Notes: generated from the letters alone by a model not told the origin. Shown: positions 7,171 to 13,772, counted from the first letter of the stretch. The stretch: 13,772 nt of DNA from Bacteroidota bacterium (GCA_030592205.1 JAUVKA010000050.1:1-13772); one strand, 5' to 3'. Numbers and translations are program-made.

Positions 7171-9240
7171 TTTCTTTTTCACCCAAACAAAATCCAGCCC
7201 TACCGACTTAAGTTGATCTCCAGCAGGCTTAATCGTTAGAATTTGAATGCCAGGTTTTAGATCCACATCTCTTGATTTAAGATTATGTGAAATTGCCTGG
7301 TATGAAGTTGACAGATCATGTTCATCTGCTCCATTGAGTTTTAAACCCTCACCATTAAGCTCAACTTTGATCATTCCGGAACCGGTAGTCCGGGCTACCG
7401 TGAGGGCCAACATATAAGTACCTTCCTCTATAACCGGGATTCTTAAATCTAACTTATCATCCATAGATTTTGGTGTCCAAACCACCATTTCCCCGGCAGA
7501 CCATAAATAACTTTTCTCCTCCTTCAGATTATAATGTCCTCCCATCAAATCCTCAAATTGATAAAATATCGCATTGCTAGCCCATCCCTCAGCTTCAGGC
7601 CACCAGTCATCAGGCATTTTTAATTCTCTGACATCATCTTTGGTAATACTCATGTGATCATCATGGCACTCGGGTACAGCATAGACATAAACCATACGTC
7701 CATAGGAGAAATGAGGAACAACACGGTGACTATACAGCTCCATATAGAAGTCGAAGCTCTTGTCGAAGGCAATATTATCCAATATATGCCAGCGATAATT
7801 GGTAACAAATCCACGATTTGCCGGTCCGTCATTTCTCGGCTGCCCACAATATGCATGAGCAAAAAGATCGGCAGATGACCAGGCATAGTTAAAATAATCT
7901 TCAGAGCCTGTCCCAACAAAAGCCGGTTTAAGATTATCATCAATGAATATCTTCTCATCACCTTCACCCCACCAGTTTCCAGCAGAAGAAGGAACATAAG
8001 TTGGATTCATTAAGAAAGCCGCCGCACCCACCATTCTGCCTTTTCCTTTGATCATCAGGTAAGGAATATCCTTCACCTGCGCAGGATTCGCCAAAAGCTC
8101 ATGGTCAATACGCCAGCGAGCTCTGAAATGAAGAGATTTACCATCTTCCCATTCGTAGGGTACTTCAACAATTTTCGTTGTTACAGTAACTTCCTGATCA
8201 CCCATATTCTCGAAAAATATCTCAGCAGAATCCTCATAGGGCATCAGGTACCTGCAAATCATTATTCCATCATGTAGAACAGTAAATGGGAGTGATTCAT
8301 AAGGATTAATACCGGGAGCAGCGCCGAAAAAGTCGCCAATAGGTGTTTGTACCTGCCCCCAGGGTGATCCATCAAAACGGATTTCAAGTATTGTTTGTCG
8401 CAAAGCCAGATTGATATCCTCAGCACTTACAAAGACTGCTAATCTTGTGATAGCACCAGGTCCCTCAAATTTTTTCAAAGACTTCTTTTCACCGGGTTTT
8501 AGCCAAACCGCGTTATATGGAGCTGCTGATAAATCCCCATCCAACTTTTCAGAGGGCTTTTTCATTATTTCAGCAACTTCATTGAGTCTCGGCATATAAT
8601 TTTCCACATCTTTAATAGAAAAAGTCTTCACCCTTGTACCCTTAGGATAACGACGTACCTGGGCATGATAAAAATGAAGAGTATTGAGTTTTCCGCGCCA
8701 TACCATGCGGCATCCCTTATTAAAAGGTATTGGATAATATCCCGCTGTATTCTGAGCCAGGGTACCATTCCATAAATCCTTAATGTCGATATCAAGAAGA
8801 GCTTCATAAGTATGCTGGAAAAATTTCTGTGCAGGACCTTCATAGATAGGTTCTGCTTCTCCATCAAGCCACATAATAATATCCCCTGTAATCCTTGCCG
8901 TCCATAACCTCACAATAGCTCCGGGTCCTTTCTCATCACAGATAAGATACTCCCCAATCCCATCATTACCCGGTTTTTTAATCACCTCAAGAAACCCGGG
9001 TTGTGGTTCTCCTCCAAATCCATCTGAATTAGAAAACCATCCGGGATAGTGAGGATATTCACTCCTGCGGTCATATGAGGAGAATTGGATACTTGTAAAT
9101 TCCGGCTCAGGATAAGTTGATAATTGTTCAAGTTCCACCATTTCATTGATCAGTGACAGTGTTGTGATAGTCTGACTATCAGCCTTAAATGGCGTTCCAA
9201 TCATTAAAGCCAAAATCCAAATAATTATGAGTTTCTTCAT
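7168..9240 (-). CDS. GH172 (DUF2961) family glycoside hydrolase, secreted
   Basis: This 690-residue protein has a signal peptide (MKKLIIIWILALMIGTPFKA, cleavage probably near ADS-Q) and no lipobox. DUF2961, now GH172, includes difructose dianhydride I synthase/hydrolase and alpha-D-arabinofuranosidases of D-arabinan degradation. Family features are seen throughout: GPGAIVRLWTA (105-115), IMWLDGE (122-128), DGSPWGQVQTPIGDFFG (290-306), GNWWGEGDEKIFIDD (421-435) and VGTGSEDYFN (442-451). E426 and E447 are 21 residues apart, the same spacing as the two catalytic Glu recalled for the Bifidobacterium dentium enzyme (E270/E291), so both are probably intact. Residues from about 570 to 690 form a beta-rich domain (GTYMLALTVARTTGSG, then a V-x-L-N-G strand), perhaps carbohydrate-binding. 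It is the first gene of a minus-strand pair with GH97, suggesting joint attack on a glycan carrying furanosides and galactose or arabinopyranose. The exact substrate is not known. Confidence 0.9.
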   Translation of the reverse strand: MKKLIIIWILALMIGTPFKADSQTITTLSLINEMVELEQLSTYPEPEFTSIQFSSYDRRSEYPHYPGWFSNSDGFGGEPQPGFLEVIKKPGNDGIGEYLICDEKGPGAIVRLWTARITGDIIMWLDGEAEPIYEGPAQKFFQHTYEALLDIDIKDLWNGTLAQNTAGYYPIPFNKGCRMVWRGKLNTLHFYHAQVRRYPKGTRVKTFSIKDVENYMPRLNEVAEIMKKPSEKLDGDLSAAPYNAVWLKPGEKKSLKKFEGPGAITRLAVFVSAEDINLALRQTILEIRFDGSPWGQVQTPIGDFFGAAPGINPYESLPFTVLHDGIMICRYLMPYEDSAEIFFENMGDQEVTVTTKIVEVPYEWEDGKSLHFRARWRIDHELLANPAQVKDIPYLMIKGKGRMVGAAAFLMNPTYVPSSAGNWWGEGDEKIFIDDNLKPAFVGTGSEDYFNYAWSSADLFAHAYCGQPRNDGPANRGFVTNYRWHILDNIAFDKSFDFYMELYSHRVVPHFSYGRMVYVYAVPECHDDHMSITKDDVRELKMPDDWWPEAEGWASNAIFYQFEDLMGGHYNLKEEKSYLWSAGEMVVWTPKSMDDKLDLRIPVIEEGTYMLALTVARTTGSGMIKVELNGEGLKLNGADEHDLSTSYQAISHNLKSRDVDLKPGIQILTIKPAGDQLKSVGLDFVWVKKK

Positions 9241-9299
9241 GGTTTTAGATGAATTAAAGTTTTAGTTTTATGATCCACAAATAGATTGTAATCAAACAG

Positions 9300-9307
9300 T
9301 ATTTTTG
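9300..9307 (+). promoter_or_regulatory. Putative -7 element for the C1 peptidase gene
   Basis: TATTTTTG matches TAnnTTTG and lies 39 bases before the preferred ATG at 9347, giving a leader of about 30 bases. No TTG is found at the usual -33 distance, so this is a partial match. Confidence 0.35.
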
Positions 9308-9313
9308 GTCATT

Positions 9314-9321
9314 CAAATGTA
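9314..9321 (-). promoter_or_regulatory. Putative -7 element for the GH172-GH97 unit
   Basis: On the minus strand TACATTTG matches TAnnTTTG and would place a start near 9307, some 65 bases before the GH172 ATG. The -33 part is not evident. It overlaps the region of the divergent peptidase promoter, so the two units may share control. Confidence 0.35.
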
Positions 9322-9346
9322 CAATAAACACTTTAAAATAATTATA

Positions 9347-10483
9347 ATGAAAAATGTTCTTTTCCGTCGATTGTGCCTGTTAATTCTTATCACTACTGTT
9401 GTCTCCATCACGAGCTCTAAAGCTCAGGACAAACCATCAGAAAAAAAGGAAAGCCAGTATGAATTCACTCTTATCAATCAGGTAAAAACTACACCGGTAA
9501 TCAGCCAGGCCAGCACCTCAACCTGCTGGTGTTTCGCTACCACTTCAATGCTTGAAAGTGAAATCATCCGTCTAGGCGGTACAGAAGTTGACCTTTCTGA
9601 AATGTTCACAGTCAGAAGTGCGTATCAGGACAAAGCCGATAAGTTTGTCAGGTTACATGGAGCTACAAGCTTCCCTGCCGGTGGCGCCCAGCATGATGTA
9701 ACGGCCAGCATAGAAAAATACGGTATTGTACCACAAGCAACATATCCCGGCCTGGAATATGGCGAAGCTGCCCACAAACATGGAGAGACCCATGCTATTC
9801 TAAACGGTATAGTCGAAAATGTAATTAAAAATCGTAACAAAAAAGTCACTCCGGTATGGAAAGATGCCTTCAATAGTGTGCTTGATGTATATTTTGGAAA
9901 TATCCCTGAATCATTTGAATATGATGGAAAGAGTTACACTCCAAAGTCCTTTGCTGAGTCCCTGCCTATCGATCCGGATGATTATATCGAGTTTAGCTCA
10001 TACCTGCATCATCCTTTCTATCAGGAATTTGAATTAGAGGTTCCGGACAATTGGATGCACAAAAGCATGCAGAATGTACCCATTGATGAATTTATGGAAA
10101 TTATTGAGTATGCCTTGAACAAAGGAATTTCTATCTGTTGGGCAGCTGACATAAGCGGATTAAACTTTAGGCCCGGTATTGCTACTATTCCGGCTGATGG
10201 AGCAGATGTTAAAGATCCGGCTCATGAAGAAAAAACTATAAATCAAAAAGACCGTCAGTTCGTTTTTGATAACTACAACTTAACTGATGACCACGCAATG
10301 CATCTCGTTGGTCTTGCTAAAGATCAAAATGGAAAATTGTACTTTATTGAAAAGAATTCCTGGGGTACAGCTAATCCTTACAAAGGGTTCAGCTACTTGT
10401 CAGAATCCTTCATGCGCTTACGAACTATGTCAATAATGGTGCATAAAGATGGAGTTCCGAAAAAGATAATGAAAAAACTGTAG
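9347..10483 (+). CDS. Exported C1-family cysteine peptidase (bleomycin hydrolase / aminopeptidase C-like)
   Basis: This is a predicted 378-residue papain-fold peptidase. The catalytic set is complete: oxyanion Gln54 in VISQAS, nucleophile Cys60 in STCWCFA, His316 in DDHAMHLVG and Asn337 in EKNSWGT. A second Cys (C62) sits two residues after the nucleophile, where Ser or Ala is more usual. The N-terminus MKNVLFRRLCLLILITTVVSITSSKA-Q looks like a signal peptide, so the protein acts in the periplasm or outside, unlike the cytoplasmic PepC enzymes. The frame extends 14 codons upstream to a TTG at 9305, but ATG 9347 starts a proper signal peptide and is preferred. Bleomycin-hydrolase-type enzymes are aminopeptidases held in check by their C-terminus; here the chain ends VPKKIMKKL at a TAG contributed by the adjoining MITE-like element, so a few residues may have been lost. 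Its link with the surrounding sugar genes is unclear. Confidence 0.92.
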   Translation: MKNVLFRRLCLLILITTVVSITSSKAQDKPSEKKESQYEFTLINQVKTTPVISQASTSTCWCFATTSMLESEIIRLGGTEVDLSEMFTVRSAYQDKADKFVRLHGATSFPAGGAQHDVTASIEKYGIVPQATYPGLEYGEAAHKHGETHAILNGIVENVIKNRNKKVTPVWKDAFNSVLDVYFGNIPESFEYDGKSYTPKSFAESLPIDPDDYIEFSSYLHHPFYQEFELEVPDNWMHKSMQNVPIDEFMEIIEYALNKGISICWAADISGLNFRPGIATIPADGADVKDPAHEEKTINQKDRQFVFDNYNLTDDHAMHLVGLAKDQNGKLYFIEKNSWGTANPYKGFSYLSESFMRLRTMSIMVHKDGVPKKIMKKL

Positions 10484-10637
10484 GGGCTGTCTCAAAAGTA
10501 TAAAAAGTGCATCTTCCAACTTTGTGAACCTTAGTGTCGTACTTTGTGTTCCTTTGTGGTTCAGTCTTTTAGATTTACCACGAAGTTACACTAAGGATTT
10601 CTCAAAAGTACACTAAGGACTTATGAGACATCCCCTA
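10481..10637. mobile_element. MITE-like fold-back element flanked by TA
   Basis: Terminal inverted repeats of 19 bases match at 17 positions: TAGGGGCTGTCTCAAAAGT (10481-10499) and the reverse complement of 10619-10637, TAGGGGATGTCTCATAAGT. Taking the outer TA as the target duplication gives an element of 153 bases (10483-10635) without coding capacity. The inside is also partly self-complementary: CCTTAGTGT near 10530 pairs with ACACTAAGG near 10588 and again near 10610. CTCAAAAGTA occurs both at 10491-10500 and 10601-10610. TIRs starting GGGGCTGTCTCA resemble ends recalled from Bacteroidota insertion sequences, but the family of the mobilising transposase cannot be told here. It lies exactly between the convergent peptidase and epimerase genes and supplies both stop codons. 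Its RNA hairpin could also serve as a bidirectional terminator. Confidence 0.8.
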
Positions 10638-11819
10638 CTCCGCCAAAAACTTATAAGTTGTCCTGTATCCGTATTCTCCTCCTGGATTTAGCATAACCGA
10701 AGGAAAATCGAATTGGTTTGGGGAATCAGGAAAATGCTGGGTTTCCAAACAAAATCCCCAGTGCTTATTATACTGTATTCCACCCTTTCCAGTAAGAATT
10801 CCATCCAGGAAATTTCCAGTATAGAATTGCACACCTGGCTCGCTGGTATAAACCTCCATCACACGTCCGGATTTTGGTTCTTTGACCCGGGCAATTATGC
10901 CATATTCACCACTGGGTTTATTAGCCACGTAGTTATGATCATACCCTCCTTCTACCTCTGCTATTCTCGATCCAATAGTAAAATCCCCATTAAAATTCAT
11001 TGAAGTACTGTATACCGGTCTCAATTCTCCGGTGGGAATAAGTGTCTCATCAACAACGGTGTACCTATGAGCATATATTTGCACTTCATGATTTAAAATA
11101 TCTCTTACTGCATCTCCTGCCAGGTTGAAATAGCCATGGTGAGTAATATTTACAGGGCAGGGCTTATCAACATTTCCTTTATAATCGATCTGCAATTCAT
11201 TATCATTGGTCAGAGTGTAAAGAACCTCTATATTAAAATTACCCGGATAACCTTGATCCCCATCAGGACTCAGATAGCTAAGCTTTACTGACAGCTCATC
11301 TTCAGTTTCTATTCCTTCACTATCCCATACAACTTTATCAAATCCCTTTAAGCCTCCGTGCAGGTGATTTGGCCCATTATTAGTTGCCAGGGAATATTCG
11401 GTACCATCAATATTAAATTTCCCCAGGGCAATCCTGTTTCCATAGCGCCCTACAATAGCTCCCAGATAACAGCAATTACTGATATAAGGTTCAGTCCAGT
11501 AGGCCTTAGCATCAGAAAAGCCCAGAACAACATCCTTAAAAACACCATTTCTATCCGGAACAATAAGATGGGTAACAATGGCCCCATAGCTAATAATCCT
11601 GACTACCATCCCATTTCTATTTTCCAGGGTATAGCCAATTACATCCCTGCCGTCAACCTGACCAACAATTTCTTCAGAAAGCTTCATTTTATTATCTTTT
11701 TTTTCTTCCTGTTTGTTTTTGCAGGCCGTAAGTATGACGATCATAGCAGTCAACAGGAGAAATGGTTTAATCAAGCCATAAAACTTATTAAAGACTTGAA
11801 TATTCTTTTTGCTTTTCAT
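10635..11819 (-). CDS. galM: Lipoprotein aldose 1-epimerase (galactose mutarotase)
   Basis: This 394-residue protein interconverts alpha and beta anomers of aldoses such as galactose. Family motifs are complete: GRYGNRI (124-130), NHLHGG (151-156), HHGYFNL (227-233) with H228 as likely acid, GVQFYTGNFLDG (329-340), and ETQHFPDSPN (359-368) with E359 as likely base. The N-terminus is a type II signal: a hydrophobic stretch FLLLTAMIVILTAC with lipobox LTAC and lipidated Cys33, followed by a charged linker KNKQEEKKDNK. The enzyme is therefore membrane-anchored outside the cytoplasm, probably periplasmic; whether it reaches the surface is open. It is transcribed divergently from galK, over 124 bases with promoter-like elements. 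The reading frame ends ...YKFLAE at a TAG that belongs to the MITE-like element, so the native end may have been altered slightly. Length and motifs otherwise look normal. Confidence 0.95.
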   Translation of the reverse strand: MKSKKNIQVFNKFYGLIKPFLLLTAMIVILTACKNKQEEKKDNKMKLSEEIVGQVDGRDVIGYTLENRNGMVVRIISYGAIVTHLIVPDRNGVFKDVVLGFSDAKAYWTEPYISNCCYLGAIVGRYGNRIALGKFNIDGTEYSLATNNGPNHLHGGLKGFDKVVWDSEGIETEDELSVKLSYLSPDGDQGYPGNFNIEVLYTLTNDNELQIDYKGNVDKPCPVNITHHGYFNLAGDAVRDILNHEVQIYAHRYTVVDETLIPTGELRPVYSTSMNFNGDFTIGSRIAEVEGGYDHNYVANKPSGEYGIIARVKEPKSGRVMEVYTSEPGVQFYTGNFLDGILTGKGGIQYNKHWGFCLETQHFPDSPNQFDFPSVMLNPGGEYGYRTTYKFLAE

Positions 11820-11890
11820 TTTTAAGACTCTATTATTTATCAGTTGAGCAATATTAGTTTTTTTTGCACAATTATTATCAGCTCCGAGTG

Positions 11891-11922
11891 CAAAATTATT
11901 CTATTTTTACACCTATTTCAAA
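11891..11922 (-). promoter_or_regulatory. Promoter of galM
   Basis: On the minus strand TTTG (11922-11919), a 20-base spacer and TAATTTTG (11898-11891) match the Bacteroidota -33/-7 consensus essentially perfectly. The start would be near 11885, with a leader of about 65 bases. A second, imperfect copy of the -7 region (AATAATTGTGCA, 11876-11865) lies 24 bases downstream. Confidence 0.65.
11902..11909 (+). promoter_or_regulatory. Weak candidate -7 element for galK
   Basis: TATTTTTA fits TAnnTTTR and lies 42 bases before the galK ATG, but no TTG sits at -33. It overlaps the spacer of the galM promoter on the other strand, so the two would compete for polymerase if both are used. Confidence 0.25.
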
Positions 11923-11943
11923 GATTTTTGACCTATTGACAAT

Positions 11944-13113
11944 ATGAATAGTGAAGAAGTAAAGCAAAAATTTTATAATCGATATTATCGCCCTGATGAG
12001 AAAGTTCGAGTCTATTTTTCACCAGGCAGGGTAAATCTCATTGGAGAACACACCGATTACAATGGGGGCTTCGTCTTTCCTTGTGCTTTAAGCTACGGAA
12101 CATATCTCGTATGTAGAAAGACAGCAGAACCAGTAATCAGAATGGCGACTACCAATTTTGATTTCTCCCTGGAGATCCCAATTGACCAGCTAGAGAATAA
12201 GATAGGAGAGGAATGGGTGAACTACCCTCTCGGTGTATTTAATGAATTAGTTTCCAAAGGGTTTAATCCCGGTGGTATAGAAATGCTATACTCGGGGAAC
12301 ATACCAAATAAAAGCGGCTTGTCATCTTCAGCCTCTATTGAATTAGTAACAGCTGTTGCACTCAACGATCTTTACAATCTTGACATTGATCGAATTGAAT
12401 TGGTAAAAACAGGCCCAGCTGCAGAAAATAATTTTGTGGGGGTGAATTGCGGTATTATGGATCAATTTGCTGTTGGAATGGGAAAAAAAGATCATGCCAT
12501 TTTCCTGAATTGCGACACCCTGGAATATGATCTTGTTCCTATTCAACTTGAAGGATACAAACTTGTCATTGCTAATACCAATAAAACGAGAGGACTAGCT
12601 GATTCAAAATACAACGAAAGGGTATCTGAATGCCAGAAAGCAGTTCAGGATTTAAGCCAGGGAACACCTATTGGATATCTGGCTGAATTGAGTAGTCGTG
12701 AATTTTTTGAATACCAGCATCTCATTGAAGATCCGATTGTTTTGAAACGAGCCAGACACGTAATTACTGAAAATGAACGGGTAATTCAAGCCGTAATGGC
12801 ACTTAAGGCCGGAGCATTGGAGGAATTTGGTGAATTGATGAATGCCTCACACGATTCGCTCCGGGATGATTACGAAGTGACAGGTATCGAATTAGATACC
12901 CTTGTTGAGGAAGGAAGAAAGATTAAGGGCGTGATAGGATCCAGAATGACAGGAGCTGGCTTTGGAGGCTGTACTGTGAGCCTGGTTAAAGATGAAGCAA
13001 TCGAAATATACATTGAAAAAGTTGGCCCAGCCTACCAAGAGAAAACAGGGTATAAGGCAGATTTTTATGTGGCAGAAATCGGAAATGGAGCAAGCCGCTT
13101 GCAAAATAAATGA
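11944..13113 (+). CDS. galK: Galactokinase
   Basis: This 389-residue GHMP kinase phosphorylates alpha-D-galactose to galactose 1-phosphate with ATP, the first committed step of the Leloir pathway, in the cytoplasm. All signatures are present: GRVNLIGEHTDYNGG (28-42) with R29, E35, H36 and D38 for transition state and sugar binding; NKSGLSSSAS (122-131) as the phosphate-binding loop; GIMDQFA (170-176) with catalytic base D173; and GSRMTGAGFGGC near the C-terminus. Length is normal for the family. The motif-2 loop reads PNKSGLSSSAS where PxGxGLSSSA is commoner, a mild change at the residue before the loop. It is divergent from the lipoprotein mutarotase gene and is followed by a REP-like hairpin. 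galT and galE are not in the window, so the next pathway steps must be encoded elsewhere. Confidence 0.97.
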   Translation: MNSEEVKQKFYNRYYRPDEKVRVYFSPGRVNLIGEHTDYNGGFVFPCALSYGTYLVCRKTAEPVIRMATTNFDFSLEIPIDQLENKIGEEWVNYPLGVFNELVSKGFNPGGIEMLYSGNIPNKSGLSSSASIELVTAVALNDLYNLDIDRIELVKTGPAAENNFVGVNCGIMDQFAVGMGKKDHAIFLNCDTLEYDLVPIQLEGYKLVIANTNKTRGLADSKYNERVSECQKAVQDLSQGTPIGYLAELSSREFFEYQHLIEDPIVLKRARHVITENERVIQAVMALKAGALEEFGELMNASHDSLRDDYEVTGIELDTLVEEGRKIKGVIGSRMTGAGFGGCTVSLVKDEAIEIYIEKVGPAYQEKTGYKADFYVAEIGNGASRLQNK

Positions 13114-13124
13114 TCGAATGATTT

Positions 13125-13151
13125 TGTAGAGACGGAGCCTTGTGCCCGTCC
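13125..13151 (+). repeat. REP-like hairpin, copy C, after galK
   Basis: TGTAGA, arm GACGGAGC, loop CTTGT, arm GCCCGTC. The arms pair except for one bulged A. It has the same flank and loop as the copies at 5033-5058 and 7115-7140, and begins 12 bases after the galK stop, so it may shape the 3' end of the galK mRNA. Confidence 0.65.
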
Positions 13152-13156
13152 TTGGT

Positions 13157-13196
13157 GATCGGTGGATCGGGGGATCGGTGGATCGGTGGATCGGGT
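13157..13196. repeat. Tandem repeat of GATCGGTG, five units
   Basis: Five 8-base units follow each other: GATCGGTG, GATCGGGG, GATCGGTG, GATCGGTG, GATCGGGT. The array ends 20 bases before the ATG of the next gene. Each unit contains GATC, so the array holds five Dam-type sites. It may change copy number by slippage; a role in expression of the next gene is conceivable but not shown. Confidence 0.85.
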
Positions 13197-13216
13197 AAAA
13201 GATAAAACTATACATA

Positions 13217-13772
13217 ATGATTATGAAAACATTAACGAGAATGGGTGGTTTTGCGGTTATTATCACCCTTATGATTTGCTTTGTTGCTTGTAAAAACAAC
13301 AATGAAAGTGATTCTCAGAAGGATCATCCTGAAGTTTACAAAGAAGGCAGCTTTGCTTACGATCTTGATTTCTTTAATAAATATCAGAAAACGCTGGTTC
13401 TTAAACGAGATGATGCGATGATAATGATCGCACCAGATTATCAGGGACGGGTAATGACAAGTACTGCAACCGGACTTAAGGGGAAAAGCTATGGTTGGCT
13501 TAATTACGGACTTATCGAATCGGGCGAAAATGCGGCTCACTTCAACAACTATGGAGGTGAAGAACGTTTCTGGCTTGGGCCGGAGGGAGGACAATTCTCT
13601 ATATATTTTCCTCCTGGGGCAGAATTCATTTTTGACAACTGGCAGGTTCCGGCACCTATTGATTCTGATCCATTTGAATTGGTAGAAAGCAGTGATACTC
13701 ATGCAGTTTTCAAACATGATATTAAGATTAAAAACTACAGCAATTTTGATTTCTTATTGAGAGTAGATCGAT
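13217..13772 (+). CDS. DUF6786-like lipoprotein, N-terminal part (runs off the right edge)
   Basis: The open frame runs from ATG 13217 (or ATG 13223, which starts MKTLTRMGG) to the window end, 185 residues without a stop. A type II signal peptide is visible: a hydrophobic segment FAVIITLMICFVAC, then KNNNESDSQKD, with lipidation expected at Cys27 when counted from 13217. The mature part contains SFAYDLDFF, PDYQGRVMTSTATGLKG, GWLNYGLIESGENAAHFNNYGGEERFWLGPEGG and a following APID motif. This pattern is recalled for DUF6786, secreted proteins of Bacteroidota often found near carbohydrate genes. The GGEERFWLGPEGGQFS segment resembles strands of mutarotase-like beta-sandwiches, so a sugar-binding or epimerase-like fold is a guess. 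It follows galK by about 100 bases filled with a REP hairpin and the GATCGGTG array. No activity is assigned. Confidence 0.75.
   Translation, partial: MIMKTLTRMGGFAVIITLMICFVACKNNNESDSQKDHPEVYKEGSFAYDLDFFNKYQKTLVLKRDDAMIMIAPDYQGRVMTSTATGLKGKSYGWLNYGLIESGENAAHFNNYGGEERFWLGPEGGQFSIYFPPGAEFIFDNWQVPAPIDSDPFELVESSDTHAVFKHDIKIKNYSNFDFLLRVDR

Noticed and set aside
9305..9346. Upstream TTG start for the C1 peptidase
   Set aside because: It would put 14 residues before a good signal peptide, and the TTG is itself part of the -7-like element at 9300-9307.
13157..13196. CRISPR-like array
   Set aside because: Units are 8 bases and contiguous, with no spacers and no cas genes nearby.
12892..13302. 136-codon minus-strand open frame
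   Set aside because: It is opposite galK and the GATCGGTG array; the array creates a repetitive peptide, and no family features are visible.
13232..13717. 161-codon minus-strand open frame
   Set aside because: It is antisense to the DUF6786-like gene, which has a signal peptide, lipobox and family motifs in the plus frame.

Overview
The window looks like chromosomal DNA of an environmental member of the Bacteroidota. The signs are promoter -7 elements of the TAnnTTTG type, the family-typical C-terminus of a secreted protein at the left edge, a DEAD-box helicase followed by a tiny Lys-rich protein, glycoside hydrolases of families that are common in this phylum, two lipoproteins with lipoboxes, and many short dispersed repeats between genes. 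Genus-level placement is not possible from what is seen.

Layout. (1) 1-2028: the 3' end of a large secreted protein, a DEAD-box RNA helicase with a DEVD motif II and a basic tail, and a 34-residue Lys/Ala-rich protein with its own promoter. (2) 2123-4962: three same-strand genes, visibly more A/T-rich than the rest, for glycan decoration: an FkbM-type methyltransferase, a PAPS-dependent sulfotransferase and a GT14 (Core-2/I-branching type) glycosyltransferase. This looks like a piece of a surface-polysaccharide locus, possibly transferred. (3) 5095-9240, minus strand: a two-gene unit for secreted glycoside hydrolases, GH172 (DUF2961) upstream and GH97 downstream. (4) 9347-10483, plus strand: an exported C1-family (bleomycin hydrolase/aminopeptidase C-like) peptidase, divergent from GH172. 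(5) 10635-13113: a lipoprotein aldose 1-epimerase (galM type, minus) divergent from galactokinase galK (plus). (6) 13217 to the right edge: the start of a lipoprotein resembling the DUF6786 family.

Regions 3, 5 and 6 make sense together. GH97 is predicted to be of the retaining alpha-galactosidase subtype (some relatives release L-arabinopyranose). GH172 enzymes act on furanosides. Galactose released outside the cytoplasm would be mutarotated by the lipoprotein epimerase and phosphorylated by GalK. galT, galE and any SusC/SusD pair are absent from the window.

The most unusual layer lies between genes. There are three copies of a REP-like hairpin sharing a TGTAG flank and a CTTGT loop (5033-5058, 7115-7140, 13125-13151). 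A 153-bp fold-back, MITE-like element lies between the convergent peptidase and galM genes, and its flanking TA plus first G provide the TAG stop codon of both genes. A heptamer repeat is read through by the end of the GH97 gene, and a five-unit GATCGGTG tandem repeat lies just upstream of the last gene. Four coding sequences therefore end in a TAG that belongs to, or abuts, a repeat. No stretch longer than about 300 bases lacks content: 1808-2122 holds the small gene, its promoter and REP-like debris.
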